From assembly GCA_018228665.1 (NCBI GenBank), contig CP073692.1:372001-436000 (forward strand): a stretch of DNA of 64,000 nucleotides. The letters are read 5' to 3'. Both the position numbers and the translations under genes were made by a program. The DNA comes from Faecalicatena sp. Marseille-Q4148 (lineage in GTDB: Bacteria > Bacillota > Clostridia > Lachnospirales > Lachnospiraceae). How positions within the stretch are numbered: the stretch's first letter is position 1; the number at the start of each line of letters is the position of its first letter. The notes below the pieces were generated by a model. The model had not been told where the DNA came from and ran no database searches. It worked only from the letters and a program-made list of their open reading frames with translations. Positions 8,854 to 18,938 of this stretch are shown one piece after another.

Positions 8854-10269
8854 ATGATAGAATTTGTTTGGGGCAAGATTATCGGAACACAGGTAATCTT
8901 TGCCGGAGAAGAATATAACTGGCAGGAATCCAAATACGCAGAGGCGCAAAAAGCTTTCCACGGAGAATATTTGGAGACGTATTATTTTCCACAGGAAGAG
9001 GGGATTCTTTTTGTGGGAACCGGAAAGGAAGATCTGACAAATGTAACGATACTGAAAGAGTTGATGGCAAAAGCATGTAAAACGCTGAAGCAGACAAGAA
9101 TATATCAGTTTTCTATTTTGATGGACCGGATTCTTGAGGAAAATGATGCCTCTGTGCTGACAGCATGTACAGAAGGAATCTGTCTCGGTCTTTATGAAGC
9201 ACCTACATACAAATCACAGCAGGAAGAAAAAGAATTTCAGGTATCGGTAATTGGAATCCCGGGAAAAGATCTGGAACGGGCGAAACAATGTGTGGCAGAG
9301 GGAGCCGTTATTACTGAGGCAATTACATTTGCAAGAGAAATGGTAAATCGTCCGGGGAATAAGCTCCGGCCGGAAGATTTTGCAGAAGAGATCCAGAAAT
9401 TGGTAAAAGATACGAATGTGGAAATGGAAATCGTTACGGTAGATGAGATGCGTAAGCTGGAAATGGGAGCGCTTTTGGCGGTGGGAGAGTCAAGCGCATA
9501 TCCTCCGTATCTTGTAATCCTGCGCTATCGGGGAGAACCATTGAAGAAAGAAATAACAGCGCTTGTTGGAAAAGGTGTTACATGTGATACAGGCGGTTAT
9601 TGTCTGAAACCGGCTTCCGGTATGGCGGGAATTCGGGGAGATATGGCCGGCGCAGCAGCAGTTGCAGGGGCAGTCTATGCACTGGCGAAGCGCAAAGAGA
9701 AAGTAAATGTAACAGCGGTAATGCCGCTTTGTGAAAATAGAATTTCGTCTGGAAGCTTTCTTCCGGGAGATGTGATTACCTCATATTCCGGTAAGACGAT
9801 TGAAATCGGAAATACAGATGCGGAAGGACGTTTGATCCTGGCAGATGCAGTAACATATGCCATCCACCATGAACGTGCGACGAGAATCCTTGATATCGCA
9901 ACATTGACAGGAGCAGTTGTGAATATGCTCGGGTTCAGTATTGCCGGAGTACTGTGTGATGATCATGGGCTTTGGCAGGAATTTGAGGCGGCAAGCGAAA
10001 AATCCGGAGAAAAATACTGGCTGCTTCCATTTGGCAGAGAGCATGAAAAAATGATTGAAAGTGATGTGGCAGATATTAAAAATATCGGCGGAAGCGTATG
10101 TGGAACGATTACAGCGGGATTATTCATCCGCGCGTTTGCAGAAGGGCTTCCGTGGATTCATCTGGATATAGCGGGAACTGCATGGACAGAGACGCCGCTT
10201 TATGAATTCCAGAACAAATATGCCACAGGAGCTGCAGCAGAGACCATTTATTATTGGTTGAAGCGATAG
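8854..10269 (+). CDS. M17 leucyl aminopeptidase family metallopeptidase
   Basis: Cytosolic M17 aminopeptidases remove N-terminal residues from peptides with two zinc ions. The 471-residue protein has a divergent N-terminal domain and a C-terminal catalytic domain with the signature NTDAEGRLILADAV near residues 315-328. The metal-ligand segment reads KGVTCDTGG, where most members have KGITFDSGG. The later 'ATLTGA' motif is also present. RBS GGAGG lies 9 nt upstream. It follows the transglutaminase-fold gene by 24 bp. The GCGGCAGC hairpin just after the stop probably ends the operon. Confidence 0.88.
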   Translation: MIEFVWGKIIGTQVIFAGEEYNWQESKYAEAQKAFHGEYLETYYFPQEEGILFVGTGKEDLTNVTILKELMAKACKTLKQTRIYQFSILMDRILEENDASVLTACTEGICLGLYEAPTYKSQQEEKEFQVSVIGIPGKDLERAKQCVAEGAVITEAITFAREMVNRPGNKLRPEDFAEEIQKLVKDTNVEMEIVTVDEMRKLEMGALLAVGESSAYPPYLVILRYRGEPLKKEITALVGKGVTCDTGGYCLKPASGMAGIRGDMAGAAAVAGAVYALAKRKEKVNVTAVMPLCENRISSGSFLPGDVITSYSGKTIEIGNTDAEGRLILADAVTYAIHHERATRILDIATLTGAVVNMLGFSIAGVLCDDHGLWQEFEAASEKSGEKYWLLPFGREHEKMIESDVADIKNIGGSVCGTITAGLFIRAFAEGLPWIHLDIAGTAWTETPLYEFQNKYATGAAAETIYYWLKR

Positions 10270-10283
10270 AGAGAATGTCAATT

Positions 10284-10305
10284 GCGGCAGCATATCAGCT
10301 GCCGC
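10284..10305 (+). terminator. Hairpin after the aminopeptidase gene
   Basis: GCGGCAGC (10284-10291), 6-nt loop, GCTGCCGC (10298-10305): an 8-bp perfect GC-rich stem. The following TTCATCGT is a poor T-tract, so termination may be inefficient. Confidence 0.5.
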
Positions 10306-10341
10306 TTCATCGTATAACAGCGCAGAAGAATTTATAGAAAT

Positions 10342-12412
10342 GGGGCTGTCGGTTAATACCGATTTTTAGGCTCTAAATCTCAAAATACGAATCTCCTTTA
10401 GAAATCAGTGTTTTTCGCACCTGATCTTCTATGAGAGATTCGTATTTTGTCTTTTTCGTATGTATTTTTGGGCACAAAAACCCCTCAACCTGCATATTTA
10501 AACGTACACATTTTCTAAGCAACTGTTTCTTCGATTTTTTTCTCAAATTTTTGGATTTTTTCATGAAGAAAACGATGGTATTTATTTATATTTCTTCCAA
10601 TCGCATACAGCATGAATTCTTTATATACTTTTTCGGATGTCCGGTAATTGAATCGGCGGAAACTGTCATTTTCTTTAATGTCTCCAAAATGTCCCTCTGT
10701 CTGGATGGAACGAATCTGACGATTTAAGATCCCTTTCTCACTCTGGATGTTTTTATGGGATTCTTCTTTCAAAGCTTCCCATTGTTCGTTGATCTTCATC
10801 ACTTTATTTTTCTCTCTATCTTTTTCGGCATCATATTTATAGAGACATTTTGCTTTATGTTCACAACCACTGCAGTCTGCACATCCATACACTTCAAAGG
10901 TTTGTGTATAACCAGTCTGTGCTTTTGTTTCTGTTCGGATATGATGCAATTCTCTTCCGTCATGGCAAATATAATACAACTCATCTTCAAATATCTGCGT
11001 TTTCATGTTGTAATACTTTCCGATTTCTTCTGTATACGCACGTGTTTTCCGTTTTTCATGATCCTGCAGCTTGATATAGCTGGAGATTTTATGTTCTTTT
11101 AAGTACAGTAGGTTTCTTTCGCTGCAATACCCGCTATCTGCTGTCACTTCCTCAAGAATATCCCCAAATGCTTTTTGATGTTTTTCCAAAACCGGAATCA
11201 ACGTATTATAATCTGTCCGATCATTGCTGACATAAGTCTGGACAATGAAATAATTCTCTACTGCAATCTGAACATTATATGCCGCTTTTAATTGCCCGTT
11301 CAGCATATGATCCTCTTTCATCCGCATAAAAGTAGCTTCCAGATCTGTTTTGGAATAACTGTTTCTGTCTGTTCCCATGATCTCAAAACACTCTTTATAT
11401 CCCATAAGACGTTCACCACAGGCTTCCAATTCTTCGTAAAGCTGCTGGATTTCCGATTTTCTTTTTCCTTTTCCATAAACAAATGTAATCTGTTCCTGTT
11501 CTGCTATCTGTATCAGATTTTTTTGGAGCTTCAGTATCTCCAACGGAGAACAATTGTCAATCTCTATGATTGTATTATTGGATAACTTTTTATGTTTTGT
11601 CAGTTTTCTTTTTCGGTTCTTTTCAATGACATCCCGTACTTTCTCCATTCCTTCGATCACGAACATATGTGCATGGGGAATGTCATATTTGATGCCATAC
11701 TCATTTTCATCAATCAAAACGTTATACTTTTGATACAATAAATCAATAGTATCCAGTAGTCCTGCAAGATGATAATTGATTGTTCCTCTCCAGACAAACG
11801 TATAACGGTTCGCATTGGCTTCTATTTTTGTACCGTCAATAAAAAGATTTTTTAGTGTGATGAATCCTTCTTTTTGCAGGCGACGAAGAAACTGATAATT
11901 CAGCTCATCCAGTACATCAGCGGTCAGTTTCTTATTCTTGAAGTCATAAAAAGCATCCCGTTTCGGCTTCTGACCTTTCGTAAGCCAGATAAAGGCGAGA
12001 TCTCTTTCACATAATTCTACAATACGGTCAACAGCTCTTATCCCACGCATGTTTGCGTAAGTAACTACAGCATACATCATGATTGGGTTGTACCCGGTTC
12101 TTCCCTTATCAGAACAATTGGCTAATAAGCCAGAAAAATCTAACTCCTCCATCACTTTTTTCAGGGTATAGACTGGATCGTCGTCTGGTAAACACAATTC
12201 GAAGAAACTGAAGTTAATTTTCTGTTGCCCTAATTCAAAAAAATCGTTATAATAGTCTTTGTTTAGCATAGTTCCATTATAACATGGAACGGAGAAAATG
12301 ATGGTTGTCGTTAGCCATCTTTTTCTCTTTTTATGGAAAAGTTTCAGGGGCAGGTTTGACTCATACAAGTCAAATCTGCCCCTGTTTGGAACTATCATTT
12401 CCCGACAGCCCC
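10342..12412 (-). mobile_element. IS1182-family insertion sequence, complete
   Basis: This 2071-bp element is bounded by perfect 11-bp inverted repeats: GGGGCTGTCGG at 10342-10352 and CCGACAGCCCC at 12402-12412. It carries one long transposase gene on the minus strand with no internal stop, so it may still move. No exact target-site duplication is obvious: left flank ...TAGAAAT, right flank AGATGCT... It sits in the gap downstream of pyrI and downstream of the aminopeptidase hairpin, disrupting neither gene. Confidence 0.88.
10515..12269 (-). CDS. IS1182-family transposase
   Basis: This 584-residue DDE transposase catalyses cut-and-paste movement of the surrounding element. The N-terminal part (about 10-120) matches the DUF772-type domain of IS1182/IS5-group transposases, with 'GRTGYNPIMMYAVVTYA'. 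Likely catalytic acidic residues lie in 'LFIDGTKIEANANRYTFVW' and 'TADSGYCSE', with the last in 'EGHFGDIKEN' ahead of an RRFNYR stretch. A zinc-like cluster 'CADCSGCEHKAKC' precedes the last motif. The start is set at MLNKDYY (12269); the frame stays open upstream to 12398, but there is no good ribosome site there. It appears intact. Confidence 0.9.
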   Translation of the reverse strand: MLNKDYYNDFFELGQQKINFSFFELCLPDDDPVYTLKKVMEELDFSGLLANCSDKGRTGYNPIMMYAVVTYANMRGIRAVDRIVELCERDLAFIWLTKGQKPKRDAFYDFKNKKLTADVLDELNYQFLRRLQKEGFITLKNLFIDGTKIEANANRYTFVWRGTINYHLAGLLDTIDLLYQKYNVLIDENEYGIKYDIPHAHMFVIEGMEKVRDVIEKNRKRKLTKHKKLSNNTIIEIDNCSPLEILKLQKNLIQIAEQEQITFVYGKGKRKSEIQQLYEELEACGERLMGYKECFEIMGTDRNSYSKTDLEATFMRMKEDHMLNGQLKAAYNVQIAVENYFIVQTYVSNDRTDYNTLIPVLEKHQKAFGDILEEVTADSGYCSERNLLYLKEHKISSYIKLQDHEKRKTRAYTEEIGKYYNMKTQIFEDELYYICHDGRELHHIRTETKAQTGYTQTFEVYGCADCSGCEHKAKCLYKYDAEKDREKNKVMKINEQWEALKEESHKNIQSEKGILNRQIRSIQTEGHFGDIKENDSFRRFNYRTSEKVYKEFMLYAIGRNINKYHRFLHEKIQKFEKKIEETVA

Positions 12413-12453
12413 AGATGCTTTGTATATCATACGATTTTCATTAATTTTTTGTT

Positions 12454-12909
12454 CTATTTTTTTCTCAGATGTCCTACATATTTTTCTTCACAGTATTTAC
12501 ATCTGTAAATTTCTTTTTCCTCATCGGTGAGAATGAAAATATGATCCAGTTCCTGTTCAATAGAGGTGATACAGCGAGGATTTTTGCAGCGGATAACGTT
12601 TTTGATTTCTTTTGGCAGATGGAGCCGTTTTTTCTCGATAATCCGATCATTCTGGATGATATTAATTGTGATATTGTGATCAATGAAGCCAAGAACGTCT
12701 AAATCGATATAGTCGATTGGGCATTCGATTTTAATAATATCTTTTTTACCCATTTTGTTGCTCTTTGCATTTTTGATGATTGCAACAGTGCAGTCGAGTT
12801 TATCAAGGTTCAGATATTTATAAATATCCATGCATTTTCCAGCCTGGATATGGTCAAGTACGACACCTTCTGAGATGCCGCTGACATTTAATGTACTGTT
12901 TGTAGCCAT
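12454..12909 (-). CDS. pyrI: Aspartate carbamoyltransferase regulatory subunit
   Basis: PyrI binds CTP/ATP and gives allosteric control to the PyrB catalytic trimers in pyrimidine synthesis. The 151-residue protein has an N-terminal nucleotide-binding domain (about 5-100) and a C-terminal zinc domain with four cysteines, 'CKNPRC' near residues 108-113 and 'CKYC' near 138-141. It follows pyrB with a 12-bp gap on the same strand. The IS1182 element begins 41 bp past its stop; any pyrI terminator may have been displaced. Confidence 0.95.
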   Translation of the reverse strand: MATNSTLNVSGISEGVVLDHIQAGKCMDIYKYLNLDKLDCTVAIIKNAKSNKMGKKDIIKIECPIDYIDLDVLGFIDHNITINIIQNDRIIEKKRLHLPKEIKNVIRCKNPRCITSIEQELDHIFILTDEEKEIYRCKYCEEKYVGHLRKK

Positions 12910-12921
12910 GAATCAGCCCTC

Positions 12922-13842
12922 CTAGGAAACTTTAATATTGAGTAACGTAAGAATCAGTGCCATTCGCACATAAACACCGTATTGTACCTGACGGAAATAT
13001 GCGGCTCTCGGATCATCATCTACTTCTGTGGAAATTTCGTTGACACGCGGAAGTGGATGAAGAACGAACATATCTTCTTTTGCGAGTTCCATTTTCTTTT
13101 TATCCAGGATATAAAAATCTTTCATGCGTACATAGTCTTCTTCATTGAAGAAACGTTCTTTCTGTACGCGAGTCATATATAAAATATCAAGAGAAGGCAT
13201 AGCATCTTCCAGACGTACGACTTCCTCATATGGGATATGATTCTTGTCGAGAACGTCTTCGCGGATATAGCTTGGAAGTCTTAATTCTTCAGGAGAAATC
13301 AATACGAAACTGATGCCTTCGTAGCGAACAAGGGCATGGATAAGAGAATGTACGGTACGCCCGAATTTTAAATCACCGCAAAGTCCGATTTTGAGGTTGT
13401 TCAGCCGTCCTTTTGTAGAACGGATTGTTAACAGGTCTGTAAGTGTCTGAGTCGGGTGCTGATGTCCTCCATCTCCTGCATTGATTACCGGAATAGAAGA
13501 GTGACGGCATGCAACCATTGGAGCACCTTCTTTTGGATGACGCATGGCAGCGATATCGGCATAACAGGATACAGTGCGGATCGTATCGGAAACGCTTTCT
13601 CCTTTTGCTGCAGAACTGGAGTCGGCAGAAGAAAAGCCGAGTACGCTTCCGCCAAGCCGTAACATGGCAGCTTCGTGGCTTAATCTTGTACGAGTACTTG
13701 GTTCATAGAATAATGTTGCCATAATCTTTCCGTCACATGCATGAGCATATTTTGCCGGATGCTGTTCAATATCATTTGCGAGGTCCAGAAGTTGATCCAG
13801 TTCCTCTACTGAGAAGTCCAAAGGACTCATTAAATGTCTCAT
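12922..13842 (-). CDS. pyrB: Aspartate carbamoyltransferase catalytic subunit
   Basis: PyrB joins carbamoyl phosphate and L-aspartate to N-carbamoyl-aspartate, the committed step of pyrimidine synthesis. The 306-residue length is typical. The carbamoyl-phosphate motif appears as '[16 protein letters not shown]' (about 48-63) and '[12 protein letters not shown]' (about 133-144), and the C-terminal 'HPLPRVNEI' is complete. An AGAGGAGG ribosome site lies just upstream of the start. It pairs with pyrI, so the enzyme should be the allosteric PyrBI type. The 235-bp gap to pheA holds both divergent promoters; I see no attenuator or PyrR site. Confidence 0.97.
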   Translation of the reverse strand: MRHLMSPLDFSVEELDQLLDLANDIEQHPAKYAHACDGKIMATLFYEPSTRTRLSHEAAMLRLGGSVLGFSSADSSSAAKGESVSDTIRTVSCYADIAAMRHPKEGAPMVACRHSSIPVINAGDGGHQHPTQTLTDLLTIRSTKGRLNNLKIGLCGDLKFGRTVHSLIHALVRYEGISFVLISPEELRLPSYIREDVLDKNHIPYEEVVRLEDAMPSLDILYMTRVQKERFFNEEDYVRMKDFYILDKKKMELAKEDMFVLHPLPRVNEISTEVDDDPRAAYFRQVQYGVYVRMALILTLLNIKVS

Positions 13843-14077
13843 AGAAACCTCCTCTTAATTTGTAAATTGTGATGATCTATACGATAGTATAATTGAAACG
13901 ATGAGATATTTCTGAATAGTTCTGAATTAATAGAATGTCAGAGAAATCTCTATCTATCTTATAATAAAAGTGCTAAGATTTCAACAGAAAAATCAGTAAG
14001 AAGATAATTTTTGTTATGGCGAATGCAGCGTTTGGCTGTTACAATAAAAAGATAGAATAACATCAGGGGGTAAGAAC

Positions 14078-15223
14078 ATGATATCACTGGAAGAGATTAG
14101 AAAGAATCTGGATGAAATTGACAGCGAGATTGTAGCGCTGTATGAGAAGCGAATGCAGCTCTGCAAAGAAGTTGCAGAATATAAAATTGCAACAGGGAAG
14201 AAAGTATTTGATAAGGAGCGGGAGAATCAGAAACTGGCAGCTGTTTCTGAACTGGCTTCCAATGCATTTAACCGAAAAGGAATTAAAGAGTTATTTGAAC
14301 AGTTGATGGCAATGAGCAGAAAACTTCAGTATCAGGAGATTGCAAGGAAGGGAACTTCCGGTCGTCTGCCGTTTATTCGTGTAGAAGAACTTGATACGAA
14401 AGGCGCCAGAATTGTATTTCCGGGAACAGAAGGGGCATATACACAAGCAGCAATGCAGAAATATTTTGGTGAAGATATCAACAGTTTCCATGTAAGGACG
14501 TTCCGGGAAGCGGTGGAAGCGATGGAGGAAGGAACAGCAGACTTTGCAGTGCTTCCGATTGAGAATTCTTCTGCCGGCGGAGTAAATGAAGTAAATGATC
14601 TTCTTGTGGCATATGAGAATTATATTGTGGGAGAAGTTGTGCTTCCGATCGAACATACGCTATCTGGTATAAAAGGAACTGATCTGGAGACGATTGAAGC
14701 AGTGTATTCCCATCCGCAGGGGTTAATGCAGTGTGAGCATTTCCTGGATGAACACAGAAACTGGCAGCAGATTAGTGTGGCGAATACGGCGATTGCGGCA
14801 GAGCGTGTTCTGAGTGAACAGGATATTCATAAGGCTGCTATCTGCAGCGCCTATGCAGCTAAGGTGCATGGACTGGAAATACTGAAAGAGCATGTAAATG
14901 ATGAAGATAATAATTCCACCCGTTTTATTGTGATTACAAATCAGAAAATTTTCCTGCCGGATGCGGATAAGATCAGTATCTGCTTTGAAGTACCGCATGA
15001 GAGTGGTTCGCTGTATCATATTTTGTCGCATTTCATTTACAATGATCTGAATATGACAAAAATTGAATCCAGACCGGTGGAGGGAAAGACGTGGGAATAT
15101 CGGTTCTTCATTGATTTTGAAGGAAATCTGGCAGACAGTGCGGTGAAAAATGCAATTAGAGGACTTCGGGAGGAGACAAGAACTTTGAAAATTCTTGGAA
15201 ATTATGCAGAAGCAGTCAGATGA
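14078..15223 (+). CDS. pheA: Bifunctional chorismate mutase / prephenate dehydratase
   Basis: This enzyme converts chorismate to prephenate and then to phenylpyruvate for phenylalanine synthesis. The 381-residue protein shows an AroQ chorismate mutase domain (about 1-88, 'LDEIDSEIVALYEKRMQLCKEVAEYK'-like helix), a prephenate dehydratase domain (about 112-290, starting 'VFPGTEGAYTQAAMQKYFG', with the TRF motif in 'NSTRFIVI') and a C-terminal ACT domain (about 300-375) containing the phenylalanine-binding ESRP motif. The ACT domain implies feedback inhibition by phenylalanine. A strong AGGGGG ribosome site precedes the ATG. No T-box leader fits in the short upstream gap. Confidence 0.95.
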   Translation: MISLEEIRKNLDEIDSEIVALYEKRMQLCKEVAEYKIATGKKVFDKERENQKLAAVSELASNAFNRKGIKELFEQLMAMSRKLQYQEIARKGTSGRLPFIRVEELDTKGARIVFPGTEGAYTQAAMQKYFGEDINSFHVRTFREAVEAMEEGTADFAVLPIENSSAGGVNEVNDLLVAYENYIVGEVVLPIEHTLSGIKGTDLETIEAVYSHPQGLMQCEHFLDEHRNWQQISVANTAIAAERVLSEQDIHKAAICSAYAAKVHGLEILKEHVNDEDNNSTRFIVITNQKIFLPDADKISICFEVPHESGSLYHILSHFIYNDLNMTKIESRPVEGKTWEYRFFIDFEGNLADSAVKNAIRGLREETRTLKILGNYAEAVR

Positions 15224-15241
15224 AAAAAGGATGTGAAAAAG

Positions 15242-16528
15242 ATGAGAAGTGATGAACTATTATTATACCGGAATATGCCGCAGGAGCAAATTATGCATAA
15301 GATCGAATATTTAGCAGCGCATTGCGGAAAAACATCAAATATGGAAGAAGAAAAAAGATGTTTTTTTGAGACTCTGAACCAACTTCTTGTTTTGGCGGAT
15401 CAGTATGGGTTGAAAGGGAATCTTTGGCAGGCGTATTTGACGCTTCTGCTTGCCAGCCATGAGAATCCGTACAGTATGGCATGTGAGATTTCAGGAGTCG
15501 CAGAAGGTACGCTTGGCGAAGTGGCAGCCCATGATTTTGAAATTTTCCGGGAATTGTTTGCTCTTGATCTGAGTTGTCTGTGCAAAGATTCGGAAGGAGT
15601 CGTTTTGAACATGATTCAGCAATATCATGTGGGAAATCGTCACGGTACAGCATTTAACAGAAGAATTCGTGATCGGATTGAGCATTTGACGAAAGAACTT
15701 GCAGATGCGAAGAATCTGCAAGCGTTTCAAGATGCAGTTACGGAGTTTTATAAGGAATATGGTGTGGGGAAATTTGGTCTTCATAAGGCATTTCGCATAG
15801 AGCGCGCAGAGGACCGGATGCAGATTATTCCAATCACAAAGACTGCCCATGTGGAGTTGGATGATTTGATCGGCTATGAAACCGCTAAAAAGAAATTGAT
15901 TCAGAATACAGAAGCATTTGTAGAGGGGAGAAGTGCCAATAACTGTCTGCTGTTTGGTGCAGCCGGTACAGGAAAATCTTCTGCAATTAAGGCGATTTTA
16001 AACCGCTATTATGATCAGGGACTTCGGATGATTGAAGTATACAAGCATCAGTTTCAGGATCTGCAGGAGGTGATCCAGCAGATTAAAAATAGAAATTATC
16101 GATTTATTATTTATATGGATGATCTGTCATTTGAGGAATTTGAGATTGAATATAAATATTTAAAAGCGGTGATAGAAGGCGGACTGGAAAAGAAGCCGGA
16201 AAATATCCTAATCTATGCCACATCGAACCGGAGACATTTGATTCGGGAGTCATTCCGCGACAGGGAGGAATATGACAGTGATATTCATGCAAACGATACG
16301 GTGCAGGAAAAATTATCCCTTGTGGCTCGGTTTGGTGAGACGATTTTCTTTGATTCTCCGGCAAAGAAGGAATTTCAGCAGATAGTATGTGAACTTGCCA
16401 AAAGAAATGGAATAGAACTTCCGCAGGAGCAACTGCTTTTAGAAGCGAATCGCTGGGAACTGACACACGGCGGGCTGTCCGGCCGCACCGCGCAGCAGTT
16501 CATAGATCATTTAAAAGGAAGCAGATAA
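15242..16528 (+). CDS. DUF815 family AAA-type ATP-binding protein
   Basis: This 428-residue protein has an N-terminal helical region and a C-terminal AAA+ ATPase of the DUF815 family. The Walker A motif is GAAGTGKSS (about residue 238), Walker B is 'FIIYMDDLSFEE', and 'LIYATSNRRHLI' contains the sensor region. The family is conserved in bacteria without a settled function. The ATG at 15242 is used because AAAAAAGG lies 11 nt ahead; the upstream GTG at 15233 would be only 2 nt from it. It is 18 bp downstream of pheA and ends 6 bp from the convergent GNAT gene. Confidence 0.85.
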   Translation: MRSDELLLYRNMPQEQIMHKIEYLAAHCGKTSNMEEEKRCFFETLNQLLVLADQYGLKGNLWQAYLTLLLASHENPYSMACEISGVAEGTLGEVAAHDFEIFRELFALDLSCLCKDSEGVVLNMIQQYHVGNRHGTAFNRRIRDRIEHLTKELADAKNLQAFQDAVTEFYKEYGVGKFGLHKAFRIERAEDRMQIIPITKTAHVELDDLIGYETAKKKLIQNTEAFVEGRSANNCLLFGAAGTGKSSAIKAILNRYYDQGLRMIEVYKHQFQDLQEVIQQIKNRNYRFIIYMDDLSFEEFEIEYKYLKAVIEGGLEKKPENILIYATSNRRHLIRESFRDREEYDSDIHANDTVQEKLSLVARFGETIFFDSPAKKEFQQIVCELAKRNGIELPQEQLLLEANRWELTHGGLSGRTAQQFIDHLKGSR

Positions 16529-16534
16529 AAGAGT

Positions 16535-17062
16535 TTACGCTTTCCTGAGCTCTTTTGCAAGAAATAGCACGAGGTCATCGTCATTGCAGCAGTCAGCATA
16601 CGGCGGCAATGGTTTTTGGTTCCACCAGATTCCGCTGCCGTCGGGAATGTATCCTCGTTTCACATACATGCGCTGAGCACTTCCATAGCCGGAATAGAGA
16701 CCGACACCAAGACAGATGTGATCGCTGAAAGAAGCGGCGAAGTTTTCGGCTGCATCGAGAATATGATTTCCAATTCCATGACGGCGGAATTTCTCCCAGA
16801 CATTAAAATCCACAACTTCCGGATAACATTCTTTGTAAGGACCGTCACAGGCAAGCGGAAGCAAAGTCGCATAACCGGCTGTCTGTCCCTTGTATTGTGC
16901 AACAAAGATATAACGTTTTCCTTCAGCCTGTTCTTTGAGGTAGCGTTCGTGGATTTCCGGTTTGGGAGTCCAACCCATCTCAAGAAAGGCTTCTGTGAAA
17001 GAAGGAATATCTTCTTTTATCATGGAGCGTATTTGCAATTCTGTATTTTCCCAGTAAATCAT
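16535..17062 (-). CDS. GNAT family N-acetyltransferase
   Basis: This 175-residue protein would transfer an acetyl group from acetyl-CoA to an unidentified amine. The GNAT fold shows in 'VVDFNVWEKFRRHGIGNHILDAAE' (about 80-103), which contains the acetyl-CoA-binding R/Q-x-x-G-x-G/A motif as RRHGIG, and 'LGVGLYSGYGSAQRMYVKRGYIPDG' (about 117-141), the typical family C-terminal strand. AAAGGAGG precedes the start. It lies 22 bp downstream of rqcH on the same strand, so the two are probably co-transcribed. Substrate cannot be told. Confidence 0.85.
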   Translation of the reverse strand: MIYWENTELQIRSMIKEDIPSFTEAFLEMGWTPKPEIHERYLKEQAEGKRYIFVAQYKGQTAGYATLLPLACDGPYKECYPEVVDFNVWEKFRRHGIGNHILDAAENFAASFSDHICLGVGLYSGYGSAQRMYVKRGYIPDGSGIWWNQKPLPPYADCCNDDDLVLFLAKELRKA

Positions 17063-17084
17063 TTAGAATCCTCCTTTATTATGG

Positions 17085-18818
17085 TTATATTTGCCGGATG
17101 CCGGAAATGTCAGAGTCAATGACGAGAGAATAATTTGTATGATAAATAACAAATCCCGGCTTGGCGCTTTTTACTTTTTTGATATGTTTTTTTTGAATAT
17201 AATCAATTTCGACTTTGTCATTTCCACGATTTTTGGAATAAAATGCGGCCAGGCGACCGGCTTCTTCAAAAGTACGATCCGGAAGTTCTTCGTTATTGGC
17301 TTTTACAATGACATGAGATCCGGGGCAGCCTTTTGCATGAAACCACCAATCATTTCCGGTAGCCACCTGGAATGTAAGTTCTTCATTCTGATAATTGTTT
17401 TTTCCTACAAAAATATCATATCCGTCAGAAGAGATATAGTGAAAAGGTTTGCTTGTAATCTTGACTTTCTTTTTGGAAAATTTTCGTTTCACATAGCCGG
17501 TTTCCATTAATTCTTCTTTGATCTGAATGAGATCGTCTTCTTCGAGCGCAATATCAAGGGCATTGCTGATAGATTCCAGATAAGTAATCTCATCCTGTGT
17601 TTCCTGGATCAGCGTGGAAAGCGCTTCAAAAGTACGTTTCTGTTTATTGTATTTTTCAAAATAGCGCTGTGCATTTTCCTGTGGTGTTTTTGCAGGATCC
17701 AGAGGAATGGTTACCATTTCATTTGTATAATAATTGAGTGCTTCCAGTTTTTTGGAACCTTCCGGAAGATGATAGCCATAAGTATGGATCAATTCTCCGT
17801 AGACTTTGAATTTGTCACGCCCCTCTGTATCTCGCAGCTGCTTTGACTGCAGATCATATTTCTTGCGGTTGCGCTCAAGAGAAGTCTGTACAACATGACG
17901 AAGATCAGCGGATTTCTGGCGGATCCGGGTAAGTGTATTCTTCATAGAATAATAATCTTGAAGCAGTGCGGAAACGGAGTCATATGGAATTGCCTGAAGG
18001 GCTGCAAAATGTGTCAGCGGCAGAGAAGAAAACTCCTTCGGTTCTTTTCCGTCAGTATAAATACATGGTTTAAAAGCGCCCTCTGTTACTTGATCAAAAT
18101 AAATCCGGAATTGTTTATACAAATGAAGCATTAGATCACTAGATAATTCGGAAGCAGGAATAGATGAATCCAGTCCGGAGAGGTAACAGATTTCCTCTGC
18201 AGCAACAGGGCTGATTCCGGTAAAACTTGTGTAAATTGCTTTTGAAAGCGACATTGGTTTTCTAATAAGGAGTTCAGAGAATACCGCTTCGGAAACCGTC
18301 AGAGGGTCCGATTTTTCCATCGTATCCGGGATAAAATAAGTGCGTCCGGGAAGCACTTCGCGTACAGAACTCATCTGAGAAGAAACGTGTTTAATACTGT
18401 CGATGATGCGTTGATTCGTATCACAGAAAATGATATTGCTGTGTTTGCCCATGATTTCTACAATGAGGTATTTGCGGCAAAGATCTCCAAGTTCATCCAG
18501 ATGTTCGATCTCGATAGAAATAATTCGCTCAAGTTTTGGCTGCGAAATTGAAATGATCCGACCATTACTGATATGTTTTCTTAAAAGCATGCAGAAGTTC
18601 GGTGCGTTCATTGGACTCGGTTTATTATCTGCTGTCAAATAGATGAGCGGAAGAGAAGCGCTTGCAGAGATGAGAAGACGCTTTTGTCCGGCTGGAGTCT
18701 TAATTGTGAGTAACAATTCGTCACTTTCGGGTTGTGCGATTTTATAAATACGGCCACCGTTTAATGATACATTTAATTCCTGTACAAGGTTTGCAACGGT
18801 AATTCCATCAAATGCCAT
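17085..18818 (-). CDS. rqcH: Rqc2 homolog RqcH (NFACT protein)
   Basis: RqcH binds stalled 50S subunits and directs C-terminal alanine tailing of incomplete proteins; older annotations call it a fibronectin-binding protein. The 577-residue protein has an NFACT-N domain opening 'MAFDGITVANLVQEL', a central coiled-coil (about 280-420), and the NFACT-R/DUF814 domain near the C-terminus with 'WWFHAKGCPGSHVIVK' (about 485-500). The start at 18818 is chosen over 18824 because AGAGGA abuts the upstream ATG but sits 6 nt from this one. A GNAT gene follows. Confidence 0.93.
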   Translation of the reverse strand: MAFDGITVANLVQELNVSLNGGRIYKIAQPESDELLLTIKTPAGQKRLLISASASLPLIYLTADNKPSPMNAPNFCMLLRKHISNGRIISISQPKLERIISIEIEHLDELGDLCRKYLIVEIMGKHSNIIFCDTNQRIIDSIKHVSSQMSSVREVLPGRTYFIPDTMEKSDPLTVSEAVFSELLIRKPMSLSKAIYTSFTGISPVAAEEICYLSGLDSSIPASELSSDLMLHLYKQFRIYFDQVTEGAFKPCIYTDGKEPKEFSSLPLTHFAALQAIPYDSVSALLQDYYSMKNTLTRIRQKSADLRHVVQTSLERNRKKYDLQSKQLRDTEGRDKFKVYGELIHTYGYHLPEGSKKLEALNYYTNEMVTIPLDPAKTPQENAQRYFEKYNKQKRTFEALSTLIQETQDEITYLESISNALDIALEEDDLIQIKEELMETGYVKRKFSKKKVKITSKPFHYISSDGYDIFVGKNNYQNEELTFQVATGNDWWFHAKGCPGSHVIVKANNEELPDRTFEEAGRLAAFYSKNRGNDKVEIDYIQKKHIKKVKSAKPGFVIYHTNYSLVIDSDISGIRQI

Positions 18819-18938
18819 AATCATTCCTCTTTTCTTATTAGTTTGATGTTTCTATTGTGCCGTATTTGTATCTGATTTTCAAGAGGAAATTCAGAAGAAC
18901 ATAAATGGGAAAAGAATGGAATTCTTTTGTCCGGTGTA

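Noticed and set aside
10373..10564. Small minus-strand frame at the left end of the IS element
   Set aside because: It overlaps the transposase 3' end in another frame and lacks a ribosome site.
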